Shown piece after piece: positions 6,894 through 15,236 of a DNA stretch of 15,984 nt. Source of the DNA: a bacterium. Lineage in GTDB: Bacteria > Cyanobacteriota > Vampirovibrionia > Gastranaerophilales > Gastranaerophilaceae. The DNA lies in assembly GCA_017995595.1 (NCBI GenBank), contig JAGOIO010000008.1:1-15984 (forward strand), written 5' to 3'. A model generated the notes under the pieces. That model was given only the letters and a program-made list of their open reading frames with translations. It made no database searches and was not told the DNA's origin. Within the stretch, counting starts at the first letter, position 1; each line of letters begins with the position of its first letter. A program made the position numbers and the translations under genes.

Positions 6894-7374
6894 TCTTATT
6901 GACATATTTGTACAAGTTTTCAATGAAATGTTTTCGTATATAAAGCTTGAGCATAAGTTTATGTGCGAAGTTCCTGCAAGTTCAATGAACTCCAGTGAAG
7001 AATTTAATACTCTCGTTGGCGTTTCAGGAGATTTGAAAGGAAATATTATTTTTGGTTATACAAAAAAAACAGCTCACGAAGTATCTTCAAAAATAATAGG
7101 CAGTAAGGAAAAAGATGACGATGCTCTAAATTATTTTGAGAAAGCGGCTTTATCAGATTTTTATTCTGATTTTTGCAAAAGAGTCGCAGAAAGAATAAAA
7201 CAAGAGAACATGTATAATTTTGATGAAGAAGTCGGTTCATACACTCTTTTAACATCAAATCCAACTTATATTTCAGGACAAAAAATGTATGGAATAATAA
7301 GTAAAATACCTTCAAAAAAGTTATTTTTTAAGGTAAATGGAGAAAAATTCGGTATAGCTTACAGTTTGGAATAG
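6874..7374 (+). CDS. Second CheX-like protein with altered active site
   Basis: The 166-residue product is a distant paralogue of the gene before it. LVGVSGDLKGNIIFGYT (47-63) matches the CheX/CheC entry strand well, and AALSDFYSDFCKRVAERI (91-108) sits where the catalytic helix should be. There the ExxN pair reads D95 and S98, and the Gly after it is Lys, so phosphatase activity is doubtful. It may bind CheY-P without hydrolysis, or pair with the first CheX (CheX of Thermotoga is a dimer). Possible starts are GTG 6868, ATG 6874 and ATG 6883; I chose 6874 because it is an ATG with GGGA about 10 nt upstream. It overlaps the first cheX by 20 nt. cheA begins 4 nt after its stop. Confidence 0.85.
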   Translation: MSTMNFDLIDIFVQVFNEMFSYIKLEHKFMCEVPASSMNSSEEFNTLVGVSGDLKGNIIFGYTKKTAHEVSSKIIGSKEKDDDALNYFEKAALSDFYSDFCKRVAERIKQENMYNFDEEVGSYTLLTSNPTYISGQKMYGIISKIPSKKLFFKVNGEKFGIAYSLE

Positions 7375-7378
7375 GAAA

Positions 7379-9463
7379 ATGGAACATAAAGAAATACATA
7401 TTGAAGAAGACTTTTGGAATGACTTCCTGCTTGAAGCCTATGAACATATTGATTCTATTGAATCAAACGTTATGAAACTTGAACAAAATCCAGATGATAT
7501 GGATATTATTCATACAATGTTCAGAGCTTTCCACACAATAAAAGGACTTTCAGGATTTGTTGAACATACAGTCATACAAGAAGTAGCTCATAAGACTGAA
7601 ACATTAATGGATTTTTGCAGAAAGGGTTCACTTAAAGTTTCCACAGAAATTGTTAATGCTATATTAAAATCTTCTGATTTTATCAGAAAAATGTGTGATG
7701 ATATAAATTGTTGCAATGATGAAGACTTTAGAAATGAAATTGATGCACATGTAGAAGTCTTAAAATCTCTTGCATCTGCTGTTGATGGAAATTTATTTCC
7801 AGAACCTCCGCAAAATCAACCGGAAGCACCTCAAGTTAAAGCTCCGGACGAATCTCAACAACAAGAAGCCACTCCAGAACAAGAGGCTCAAACTGCTGAC
7901 GAAAATAATGCTGAGGCTTCTATTCAAATAGAGCCAGAACCTCAGGAAAATCAAAATGAAGAACAAGTGCAAGAACCTGAACAAGTTACGGAACAAGAGC
8001 CAACAGCTGAAGAAATTACAAATATGGCACAAGAAATTATTCCTCTTAATCCTGCAGAAATAATTAAACCTGAAGAGCCAAAAGAAGAAGAAACTCAAGA
8101 GCAAGCAGAACAAGAAAGTCCAAAAGAAATAGAAAAAATTGAAAATACTGAAAGCCAAGCTACAGATTTAGCAAAACAGGCAGAAACTTCTAGTACAGAG
8201 AAAATGTTTGTACCGGAAAATACAAATACAATTCAACAAGTAGTACAGGCACCAAAGCCTCAGAAAAAAGAAGAGGGAATACCAAAGAGAATTTTATCTA
8301 ATGATGAGTATATGAAAGTTGCAAACTCAAAAATTGACCATCTTGTTGATACAATCGGCGAACTTATCATAAACCAATCCTTATTGGAACAATATATCGG
8401 TTCTGTGTATTTACACGATAATCACTTGGTATCTAATATGTCAAGTTTCTTAAGAATTACACGAGAATTACAAAATTTATCAATGTCATTAAGACTTGTA
8501 TCTTTGAAATCAACATTTCAAAAGGTTAGTAGAATTGCTCGAGATACTATTCAAGAACTTGGAAAAGACGTAGAATTTGTATCATCAGGCGAAGAAACAG
8601 AAATTGACAGGGTTGTAACAGATAAACTGTTAGATCCGTTGGTTCACCTTATTAAAAATGCAATTTCTCACGGAGTTGAATCAAATCCAGCAGATAGAGA
8701 AGCTTTAGGTAAGAGGAAAAAAGCTAAAGTTGAATTGAAAGCATACAATAAAAGAGGTAAAATTTTTATTGAAGTAATTGATGACGGAAGAGGAATTGAT
8801 GTTCAAGCCGTTTATAATAAAGCTCTTGAAAAGGGTATTATTGATCCGTCAAAGACATATACAGAAGATGAAATAAAAGAATTTATAATGTTACCCGGCT
8901 TTTCAACAGCAAAAGTCGTTGACAACATTTCAGGCCGAGGAGTCGGAATGGACGTAGTGAAAACTCAAGTTCTAAAAATCGGTGGAAGTGTGGTAACACG
9001 AAGTGAAAAGAATAAAGGCTCAATTTTTACACTTGAAATTCCAGTTAACCATGCAATTATGAATGGAACAATTATAGATATTCGAGGACAACAATTCATA
9101 ATACCAACAGTTAACGTAAAAGAAATATTACAACCAACACCTGAACAATGGATACTAACTCAAGGAAAAAGAACAATGCTTAGAGTTAGAGACGATATCG
9201 TATCAATCGTACCAATATCGCTATTCATAAAGGGTGCAAAATTGGACGACGAAGCACCACTGGTAATGTTACTTGAAATTGGTCAAGAACTTAGAGCTTT
9301 ACCGATAACAAACGTAATAAACAGACAAGAGGTCGTTGTAAAACCTGTAGGTGAAGAGTTTGCAAACCTAAAATTTATTTCAGGAATGTCAATACTCGGC
9401 ACAGGAAAGGTTTCATTAATTTTAGATGTAGATTACTTATTTAAAAAGGAGGTCAAGGAATAA
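7379..9463 (+). CDS. cheA: Chemotaxis histidine kinase CheA
   Basis: All catalytic parts are present in 694 residues. The HPt domain (about 1-125) has the phosphoacceptor H52 in FHTIKG. Residues about 139-303 form a Gln/Glu/Pro-rich low-complexity linker where the CheY/CheB-binding P2 domain usually sits. Dimerisation helices lie at about 304-375 (HLVDTIGELI). The ATPase domain has the N box (HLIKNAISHG, 423-432), G1 (DDGRGID, 468-474), GFST (507-510) and G2 (GRGVGMDV, 519-526). The CheW-like domain covers about 555-690. CheA couples receptors to CheY and CheB phosphorylation at the membrane. The ATG follows AGGAAA closely and lies 4 nt after the preceding stop; cheW starts at the next base after its stop. 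Confidence 0.98.
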   Translation: MEHKEIHIEEDFWNDFLLEAYEHIDSIESNVMKLEQNPDDMDIIHTMFRAFHTIKGLSGFVEHTVIQEVAHKTETLMDFCRKGSLKVSTEIVNAILKSSDFIRKMCDDINCCNDEDFRNEIDAHVEVLKSLASAVDGNLFPEPPQNQPEAPQVKAPDESQQQEATPEQEAQTADENNAEASIQIEPEPQENQNEEQVQEPEQVTEQEPTAEEITNMAQEIIPLNPAEIIKPEEPKEEETQEQAEQESPKEIEKIENTESQATDLAKQAETSSTEKMFVPENTNTIQQVVQAPKPQKKEEGIPKRILSNDEYMKVANSKIDHLVDTIGELIINQSLLEQYIGSVYLHDNHLVSNMSSFLRITRELQNLSMSLRLVSLKSTFQKVSRIARDTIQELGKDVEFVSSGEETEIDRVVTDKLLDPLVHLIKNAISHGVESNPADREALGKRKKAKVELKAYNKRGKIFIEVIDDGRGIDVQAVYNKALEKGIIDPSKTYTEDEIKEFIMLPGFSTAKVVDNISGRGVGMDVVKTQVLKIGGSVVTRSEKNKGSIFTLEIPVNHAIMNGTIIDIRGQQFIIPTVNVKEILQPTPEQWILTQGKRTMLRVRDDIVSIVPISLFIKGAKLDDEAPLVMLLEIGQELRALPITNVINRQEVVVKPVGEEFANLKFISGMSILGTGKVSLILDVDYLFKKEVKE

Positions 9464-9934
9464 ATGGCAGAAACAGATCAAAAACTACTAACCTTTGCAT
9501 TGGGCAGTGAAGGCTACGGCATTTCAATCTTAAAAGTAATAGAGATTATCGGAATGCTCGATATAACACCTGTTCCCAAAACTCCTAATTTTATAAAAGG
9601 TGTAATAAATCTTCGTGGAAAAATAATTCCTGTAATGGATTTACGCTTAAAATTTGGAATGGAAGAAAAAGAATATAATGAAAGAACTTGTATAATAGTT
9701 GTTGAAATAAATTTGAATGGAACACAAAGACTATTAGGTGTAGTCGTAGATATGGTTTCAGAAGTTGTAACTTTATCTTCTGACCAAATTGAACCACCAC
9801 CAGAATATGGTACTCAAGCAGAAAATAATTTTATCTTGGGAATCGGTAAAATTAAAGATAGAGTTGTCATTATCCTTGATATTGATGAAACTTTCTTTAG
9901 TAATGAAGTATTACAAATGTTAGACAATGTATAG
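9464..9934 (+). CDS. cheW: Chemotaxis coupling protein CheW
   Basis: A single CheW domain fills the 156 residues: LTFALGSEGYGISILKVIEI (about 8-27), then GVINLRGKIIPVMDLR (about 45-60), the most typical CheW stretch, and GVVVDMVSEV (about 92-101). It is an adaptor that joins CheA to the receptor tips in the signalling array. AGGAGG at 9447-9452 and AAGGAA just before the start both lie in the end of cheA; the ATG directly follows the cheA stop, so translation is probably coupled. The receptor gene comes 14 nt downstream. Confidence 0.97.
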   Translation: MAETDQKLLTFALGSEGYGISILKVIEIIGMLDITPVPKTPNFIKGVINLRGKIIPVMDLRLKFGMEEKEYNERTCIIVVEINLNGTQRLLGVVVDMVSEVVTLSSDQIEPPPEYGTQAENNFILGIGKIKDRVVIILDIDETFFSNEVLQMLDNV

Positions 9935-9948
9935 AAATCGAGGAAATA

Positions 9949-11226
9949 ATGCTTAAAAAGTTAGGTAACATAAATTTAATAATAAAAATAATCGCAGGTT
10001 TTGTAATAATTCCTGTATTATCACTGGTAAATGGTATTGCTTTTGGTAGAGATTCCGGCTCTGGATTCGGAATTGCATTGTTTCTAATTATTGTCGTTTT
10101 AACAATTTTTATGATATATGCAATTACCAAAAGTATCAGTAATGCGATACATGACGTAATAAGAGATTTGGGCGAAACTTCTTCAAATTTAAAGACTTTA
10201 TCTGGGGAATTAACATCTAGCGGACACAAATTAGCAGAAGGTTCTGCAGAACAAGCCTCATCAATTCAAGAAACCTCTTCAACTTTAGAAGAATCATCAT
10301 CAATGGTTCACCAAACAACTCAAAATACAAAAGAAGCAGATGTTTTGGCAAAACAAACAAAACAAGCTGCCGATGATGGAAATGTTGAAATGTCAAATAT
10401 GATAACATCAATGGGTGAGTTAAAAAAATCCGGAGATGAGATAGCAAAAATCATTAAGGTTATTGATGAAATAGCATTTCAAACCAATATTTTGTCTTTA
10501 AATGCCGCAGTAGAAGCTGCAAGAGCGGGTGAAGCTGGAAAAGGTTTTGCAGTTGTTGCAGAAGAAGTAAGAAATTTGGCACAACGTAGTGCTCAAGCAG
10601 CAAAAGATACAACACATATTATAGAAAGTAATATAAGTTTATCTGAAAAATGTTTAAAAATTACTGAAAAAGTTGGCGGTTCTTTAGCAGGAATCAAAGA
10701 TGACACTCACAAAGTCAGTGAATTGTTAGACGAAATTTCAACAGCAAGTCAAGAACAAGAAATTGGAATTACTCAAATTCACAAAGCCGTATCTCAAATG
10801 GAAACAGTTTTGCAAGACAATGCATTGACTGCACAAGAAAGTGCAACCTCTGCTGATAGTTTAGAGTTATATTCAGGAAATTTACAACATATTACCAAGA
10901 AACTTGCTCTACTTATCGGTGAAGAAACTTCTGAGTCTGAAACAAATAAAAAAAATAGAACATATACAAACACAACTAAAACCAAATCAAAGATAAAAAC
11001 ATTAAATGATTTGGTTGGTTCTTCTAAAAAAGAAGAGAAAAAAGCATTTCCTGTATCAAAAGCTTTAAATTCAAAAAAAGAGGTAATCGCTAAAAAAGAA
11101 GAAAAACCTGAAGTTATAAGCTTGCAAGAGGAAATGGCAGAACTAGAAGCAACACAAAATAAAGCTCAAATAACTGATAATGGCAAAATCAATCCTGAAG
11201 ATATAATTCCTCTTGATGATTTTTAA
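9949..11226 (+). CDS. mcp: Methyl-accepting chemotaxis protein without periplasmic sensor domain
   Basis: The 425-residue receptor has two adjacent transmembrane helices (about 10-32 and 40-62) joined by only about eight residues, so no external ligand domain. No recognisable HAMP domain follows; the signalling coiled coil starts almost at once (about 66). The conserved hairpin tip is intact (DEIAFQTNILSLNAAVEAARAG, about 173-194, and GKGFAVVAEEVRNLA, 197-211). Likely methylation stretches are EQASSIQETSSTLEE (101-115) and the partner helix near 266-285. A long charged tail (about 324-425) rich in Lys, Glu and Thr ends in IIPLDDF, not the NWETF-type CheR anchor. The helix pair may sense membrane state, or an intracellular signal may act through a partner. 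GAGG lies just before the ATG. cheR and cheB follow, as expected for receptor adaptation. Confidence 0.95.
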   Translation: MLKKLGNINLIIKIIAGFVIIPVLSLVNGIAFGRDSGSGFGIALFLIIVVLTIFMIYAITKSISNAIHDVIRDLGETSSNLKTLSGELTSSGHKLAEGSAEQASSIQETSSTLEESSSMVHQTTQNTKEADVLAKQTKQAADDGNVEMSNMITSMGELKKSGDEIAKIIKVIDEIAFQTNILSLNAAVEAARAGEAGKGFAVVAEEVRNLAQRSAQAAKDTTHIIESNISLSEKCLKITEKVGGSLAGIKDDTHKVSELLDEISTASQEQEIGITQIHKAVSQMETVLQDNALTAQESATSADSLELYSGNLQHITKKLALLIGEETSESETNKKNRTYTNTTKTKSKIKTLNDLVGSSKKEEKKAFPVSKALNSKKEVIAKKEEKPEVISLQEEMAELEATQNKAQITDNGKINPEDIIPLDDF

Positions 11227-11268
11227 AAATTGCCGGCTGAATTGTAACATCTCAAGAGTAGGAAGATA

Positions 11269-12093
11269 ATGGAAATAAAAGAAATAGATAAGAAATACTT
11301 AGACCTTTTTTGTGAATATATCTATAGTAAGATGGGAATTTACATAGAAGAAACCAAGCGAGATATATTATCCCAAAAACTTGCAAAATTAATGCAAGAT
11401 GAAGGCATTGCGAGTGCCGGGGAATATTATCACTTCATTGTAGCACCACCAATAACTGAAAAACAAAAAGAAATAAAAAATAAATTTATAGACACAGTAA
11501 CCGTTCACAAAACAAACTGGTTCAGAGAAAATAATCATTTTGATTATATTGCACAAAATATAGATAATATTTTAAAAACCAGTAAATCAGTTAGCGAAAC
11601 GAGAGTTCTTCGAGTATGGAGTTCTGCATGTTCAACAGGAGAAGAAGCTTATACGCTTGCGATGTTATTTAAAGAAATCTTACCAGCTTCATATAGGGTA
11701 AAAATACTTGCAACAGATATTAGTCCTGAAAGTATAGTTAAAGCTCTTACAGGAGTTTACAAGTTTGGTCCTGAAGATAATATAACAATGAATTATAAGG
11801 GAAAATATTTTACAAAAGAACAAGATGCTTGGAAAATTTCGGAAGAAATAAAGAGACTTGTAACTTTTAGATTATTTAACTTGGTTGATAAGTTTCCTTT
11901 CAAAAATCCATTTGATATAATATTTTGTAGAAATGTAATGATTTATTTTAGCAGAGAAATTCAAGAGGAATTAGTTAATAAATTTTATCATACATTATGC
12001 GAAAACGGATTATTATTCATCGGACATTCAGAGAGTTTAATCCAAGTAAAACACAATTTTACATATTGTGAACCGACTATATATAGAAAATAG
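11269..12093 (+). CDS. cheR: Chemotaxis protein methyltransferase CheR
   Basis: The 274-residue protein has the helical CheR N-domain (about 1-75, with GIYIEETKRDIL) and the S-adenosylmethionine-dependent methyltransferase domain. Markers are TNWFREN (82-88), RVWSSACSTGEEAYTLAM (115-132, the SAM-binding stretch), ILATDIS (146-152), FDIIFCRNVMIYF (215-227) and GLLFIGHSES (247-256). It methylates glutamates on the receptor's signalling helices. Length is normal for the family and there is no added TPR domain. AGGAAG precedes the ATG. It lies 42 nt after the receptor gene, the largest gap in the second half of the operon, and 11 nt before cheB. Confidence 0.97.
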   Translation: MEIKEIDKKYLDLFCEYIYSKMGIYIEETKRDILSQKLAKLMQDEGIASAGEYYHFIVAPPITEKQKEIKNKFIDTVTVHKTNWFRENNHFDYIAQNIDNILKTSKSVSETRVLRVWSSACSTGEEAYTLAMLFKEILPASYRVKILATDISPESIVKALTGVYKFGPEDNITMNYKGKYFTKEQDAWKISEEIKRLVTFRLFNLVDKFPFKNPFDIIFCRNVMIYFSREIQEELVNKFYHTLCENGLLFIGHSESLIQVKHNFTYCEPTIYRK

Positions 12094-12104
12094 GACAGAA
12101 TAAA

Positions 12105-13145
12105 ATGACAATAAAAGTATTAATTATTGATGATTCTGCAATGATTAGAAAAGTTTTTGAGCAAGAATTGTCAAAAGACCCTGAAATAGAAGTAGTAGGA
12201 ACAGCACCAGACCCCTTTGTAGGAAGAGATAAAATTGTTTATTTAAAGCCTGATGTTATCACGTTAGATATAGAAATGCCAAGAATGGACGGATTGACGT
12301 TCTTGGAAAAGCTTATGAAATATTACCCGATACCAGTAGTTATAGTAAGTTCATTAGCAAAAAATGGTGGAGATGTTGCATTAAAAGCAATTGAACTTGG
12401 AGCAGTTGAAGTTGTATCAAAACCTGGAAGTGCTTATTCAGTTGGTGATATGAGTGAACAGTTAATAGATAAAGTAAAAGCAGCATCAAAAGTAAAAGTA
12501 TTTAAACGAATTGCAGCAAATCAAAATTCAAGTGCAGAAAACAAGGCAATTATTGCAGCATCAATGAAAGTAAAAACCACAAATAAAATTATTGCAATAG
12601 GAGCATCAACAGGCGGAACTGAATCACTAAAAGATGTAATAACAAAATTTCCTGCCAATTGCCCGCCTATTGTAATAGTACAACATATGCCGGCTAATTT
12701 TACAAAGGCTTTTGCAGATAGGTTAAACCAAATTAGTGATATAGATGTAAAAGAAGCAACTGATGGAGAATTTCTATCAATAGGAAAAGCACTCATTGCA
12801 CCTGGTAACAAGCACATGGAGATAAGAAGAAGCGGAATAAATTACTATGTTTCATTAATGGACGGTCCAATGATGTTCCACCAGAGACCTGCAGTTGAAA
12901 TTTTATTTAACTCTGTTGCAAAATATGCAGGAACAAATGCTGTTGGTGCAATATTAACAGGTATGGGAAAAGATGGAGCTCAAGGATTATTAAATATGAG
13001 AAATGCCGGAGCCAATACAATTGCACAAGATGAAAAGTCTTGCATCGTTTTTGGAATGCCAAAAGAAGCTATTGCTCTTGGAGCAGCTCAGGTTGTAAAA
13101 CCACTTGATGAAATTACTCAAACAATACTTGATTATTGTATATAA
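12105..13145 (+). CDS. cheB: Chemotaxis methylesterase/deamidase CheB
   Basis: The product has 346 residues. The receiver domain (about 1-120) has D9-D10, phosphoacceptor D55 (TLDIEMPRMDG) and K107 in SKPG. A linker rich in Ala, Lys and Ser (about 125-158) joins it to the methylesterase domain, whose catalytic triad is complete: S168 in IGASTGG, H194 in VQHMP and D290 in TGMGKDG. CheA phosphorylation activates it to remove receptor methyl groups, opposing CheR. Length matches E. coli CheB (349). It is the last gene of the operon, with a terminator 16 nt after its stop. Confidence 0.98.
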   Translation: MTIKVLIIDDSAMIRKVFEQELSKDPEIEVVGTAPDPFVGRDKIVYLKPDVITLDIEMPRMDGLTFLEKLMKYYPIPVVIVSSLAKNGGDVALKAIELGAVEVVSKPGSAYSVGDMSEQLIDKVKAASKVKVFKRIAANQNSSAENKAIIAASMKVKTTNKIIAIGASTGGTESLKDVITKFPANCPPIVIVQHMPANFTKAFADRLNQISDIDVKEATDGEFLSIGKALIAPGNKHMEIRRSGINYYVSLMDGPMMFHQRPAVEILFNSVAKYAGTNAVGAILTGMGKDGAQGLLNMRNAGANTIAQDEKSCIVFGMPKEAIALGAAQVVKPLDEITQTILDYCI

Positions 13146-13161
13146 AAGCAAAGTAATTTGG

Positions 13162-13193
13162 AAAAAACGCACCTATTGTTGGGGCGTTTTTTT
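13162..13193 (+). terminator. Rho-independent terminator of the chemotaxis operon
   Basis: CGCACC (13168-13173) pairs with GGGGCG (13181-13186) with one A-G mismatch around loop TATTGTT, and flanking AAAAAA pairs with the run of seven T at 13187-13193. It separates cheB from proS and gives a clear end to the unit that begins at the 3172 promoter. Confidence 0.88.
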
Positions 13194-13238
13194 ATGATAA
13201 AATTAACATAAACGAAGAATAGAAGAGGATAATAAATT

Positions 13239-14972
13239 ATGAAAATGTCAAAACTATTTGTACAAACTTTAAGAGAATTTCCATCAGATGCAGAAGTTGT
13301 ATCTCATAAATTTCTAGCAAGAGCCGGATATATAAGAAAGTTAACAAGTGGCGTTTACAGCTATTTGCCATTAATGTGGAGAGTTTTGAAAAAAGTTGAA
13401 AATATTGTTCGAGAAGAAATGGATAAAGCAGGAGCTCAAGAACTATTAATGCCATTTGTACAACCAAAAGAACTTTGGGAAGAATCAGGACGTTGGGAAC
13501 ATTATGGCAGAGAACTTATGAGACTAAAAGATAGACATGATAGAGAAATGTGCCTTGGACCAACTCATGAAGAAATTATTACAGCTATTGCAAGAGACGG
13601 AATAAAATCTTATAAACAATTACCAATTAATTTATATCAAATTCAAACTAAGTTTAGAGATGAAGTAAGACCACGTTTTGGTCTGTTAAGAGGACGTGAA
13701 TTTATAATGAAAGATGCGTATAGTTTTGCATCAAGTCAAGAAAGTTTGGACGAAGAATATAAAAACATGTGGCAAGCCTATACAAATATATTTAAGCGTT
13801 GCGGATTGGAAACAAAACCCGTTCAATCGGATACAGGAACTATTGGTGGAAGTGAAAGCCACGAATTTATGGTAATAACAACTACAGATGCAGGCGAAAA
13901 TGACGTATTTTATTGCGATAAATGCGATTATGCAGCTAATTCTGACCATGCAACATCAACACTTCACCCTGTTCAACTTGATGGAGAGTTTAAAGAAGCC
14001 GAAATAATTGATACACCAGATACTACGACGATTGAAGCACTTTGCGATTTTCTAAAAGTTCCGGCAACAGTCATATTAAAGACTTTAGTCTATGTTGTAG
14101 ATAAAGAATATGTTCTAGTTCATATTAGAGCCGATAGAGCGGTTGAAGAAACAAAATTGAAAAATGCTCTAAATGCAGAAGATGTAAGAATTGCATCATC
14201 TGTTGAAATAGAAGACTTAATGCAACAACACGGATTTGGAGCATCAAAAGGATTTATTGGTTCAAAAGGTATGGACGGAGTTAGAGTTATTGCTGATAAA
14301 TCAGTTGAAGGTATGAAAAACTTTGTAGTTGGAATTAACCAACAAGACAAACACCTTGTAGGTGCTAATTTCGGCAGTGATGTAGAAACTACAAAGGAAA
14401 TATATGACGTAGGACTTGTACAAGCTGGAGATAATTGTCCAAAATGCGGAGCTCCATTAAAAGTTACAAGAGGTATTGAAGTTGGAAACATCTTTAAATT
14501 AGGAACAAAATATTCAGAACCAATGCATGCTTGCTACTTAGATGAAAATGGAAAAGAAAAACCATTTATTATGGGTTGCTATGGAATTGGAATTTCTAGA
14601 ACAGCTGCTGCTGCAGTTGAAAGTTACCATGATGACAATGGTATAAAATGGCCAATTTCTATTGCCCCATACCATGTTATTATTGTTCCAGTAAGTACAA
14701 AAGATGAAAATCAAATGAAAGCAGCAACGGAATTATATGAAAAGCTATTAGCAGCAGGAGTTGAAGTTGTAATTGACGACAGAGACGAACGTCCTGGTGT
14801 AAAATTTAAAGATGCAGATTTAATAGGTTTTCCATATAGAGTTACAGTTGGTAAAACTTATAACAATGAAGGAAAGTTTGAATTTAAAACAAGAAAAACA
14901 AATGAAGTTATTACAATTACACCTGACGAAGCATATAACAAATTAATTGAAGAATTGAAAGAAGTTATTTAA
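13239..14972 (+). CDS. proS: Prolyl-tRNA synthetase, bacterial type with editing insert
   Basis: It attaches proline to tRNA-Pro. The length, 577 residues, fits the bacterial form (572 in E. coli). Class II motif 2 lies at about 139-158 (FRDEVRPRFG then RGREFIMKDA), and motif 3 at 446-454 (GCYGIGISR). Between them is the YbaK-like editing insert (about 240-385) with VILKTL (278-283), whose Lys is the one used in editing Ala-tRNA-Pro. Two CxxC pairs (226/229 and 400/403) flank the insert. The anticodon-binding domain covers about 475-577 (PGVKFKDADLIG, VTVGK). GAGG at 13225-13228 supports ATG 13239 over the ATG two codons later. It sits just past the operon terminator, so it has its own promoter, not clearly visible, or relies on read-through. 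Confidence 0.99.
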   Translation: MKMSKLFVQTLREFPSDAEVVSHKFLARAGYIRKLTSGVYSYLPLMWRVLKKVENIVREEMDKAGAQELLMPFVQPKELWEESGRWEHYGRELMRLKDRHDREMCLGPTHEEIITAIARDGIKSYKQLPINLYQIQTKFRDEVRPRFGLLRGREFIMKDAYSFASSQESLDEEYKNMWQAYTNIFKRCGLETKPVQSDTGTIGGSESHEFMVITTTDAGENDVFYCDKCDYAANSDHATSTLHPVQLDGEFKEAEIIDTPDTTTIEALCDFLKVPATVILKTLVYVVDKEYVLVHIRADRAVEETKLKNALNAEDVRIASSVEIEDLMQQHGFGASKGFIGSKGMDGVRVIADKSVEGMKNFVVGINQQDKHLVGANFGSDVETTKEIYDVGLVQAGDNCPKCGAPLKVTRGIEVGNIFKLGTKYSEPMHACYLDENGKEKPFIMGCYGIGISRTAAAAVESYHDDNGIKWPISIAPYHVIIVPVSTKDENQMKAATELYEKLLAAGVEVVIDDRDERPGVKFKDADLIGFPYRVTVGKTYNNEGKFEFKTRKTNEVITITPDEAYNKLIEELKEVI

Positions 14973-14975
14973 TCA

Positions 14976-15194
14976 ATGAATGCGTTAAGTTTAATAATTA
15001 CTTTATTTATTATTGTAGTGATGTGGCTTGTCATGTTTCCAGGCATACACCTTAGCAAAACAGAGCATTCTCCAGGAGTTGAGCAAAAGACCTATAATCA
15101 AGCAAAGCAGGTCGAAGCAACAACACAACAACAGGTTGATTATGCAAAAAAGCTAGAAGAGCAAGCTATGAAAAAGACACAAGAAAATCAATAG
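14976..15194 (+). CDS. Small single-helix membrane protein, unknown function
   Basis: This 72-residue protein has one transmembrane helix (about 5-27) and a Gln/Lys/Glu-rich hydrophilic part (about 33-72) likely to be helical, with no cysteine or catalytic-looking motif. Its ATG lies 3 nt after the proS stop, so it is co-transcribed and possibly translationally coupled, with no good ribosome site of its own apart from GAAAGAAG inside the end of proS. I do not recognise the family. The clean length, good start position and membrane pattern make it more likely real than not. Confidence 0.7.
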   Translation: MNALSLIITLFIIVVMWLVMFPGIHLSKTEHSPGVEQKTYNQAKQVEATTQQQVDYAKKLEEQAMKKTQENQ

Positions 15195-15236
15195 ATAAAA
15201 TTTTGACTTTTTCTAATATATAATTAAAAATTTTAT

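Noticed and set aside
7793..8158. Minus-strand frame of 121 codons inside cheA
   Set aside because: It is the mirror of the Gln/Glu-rich CheA linker and translates to Phe/Leu-rich low-complexity sequence; cheA is certain in this place.
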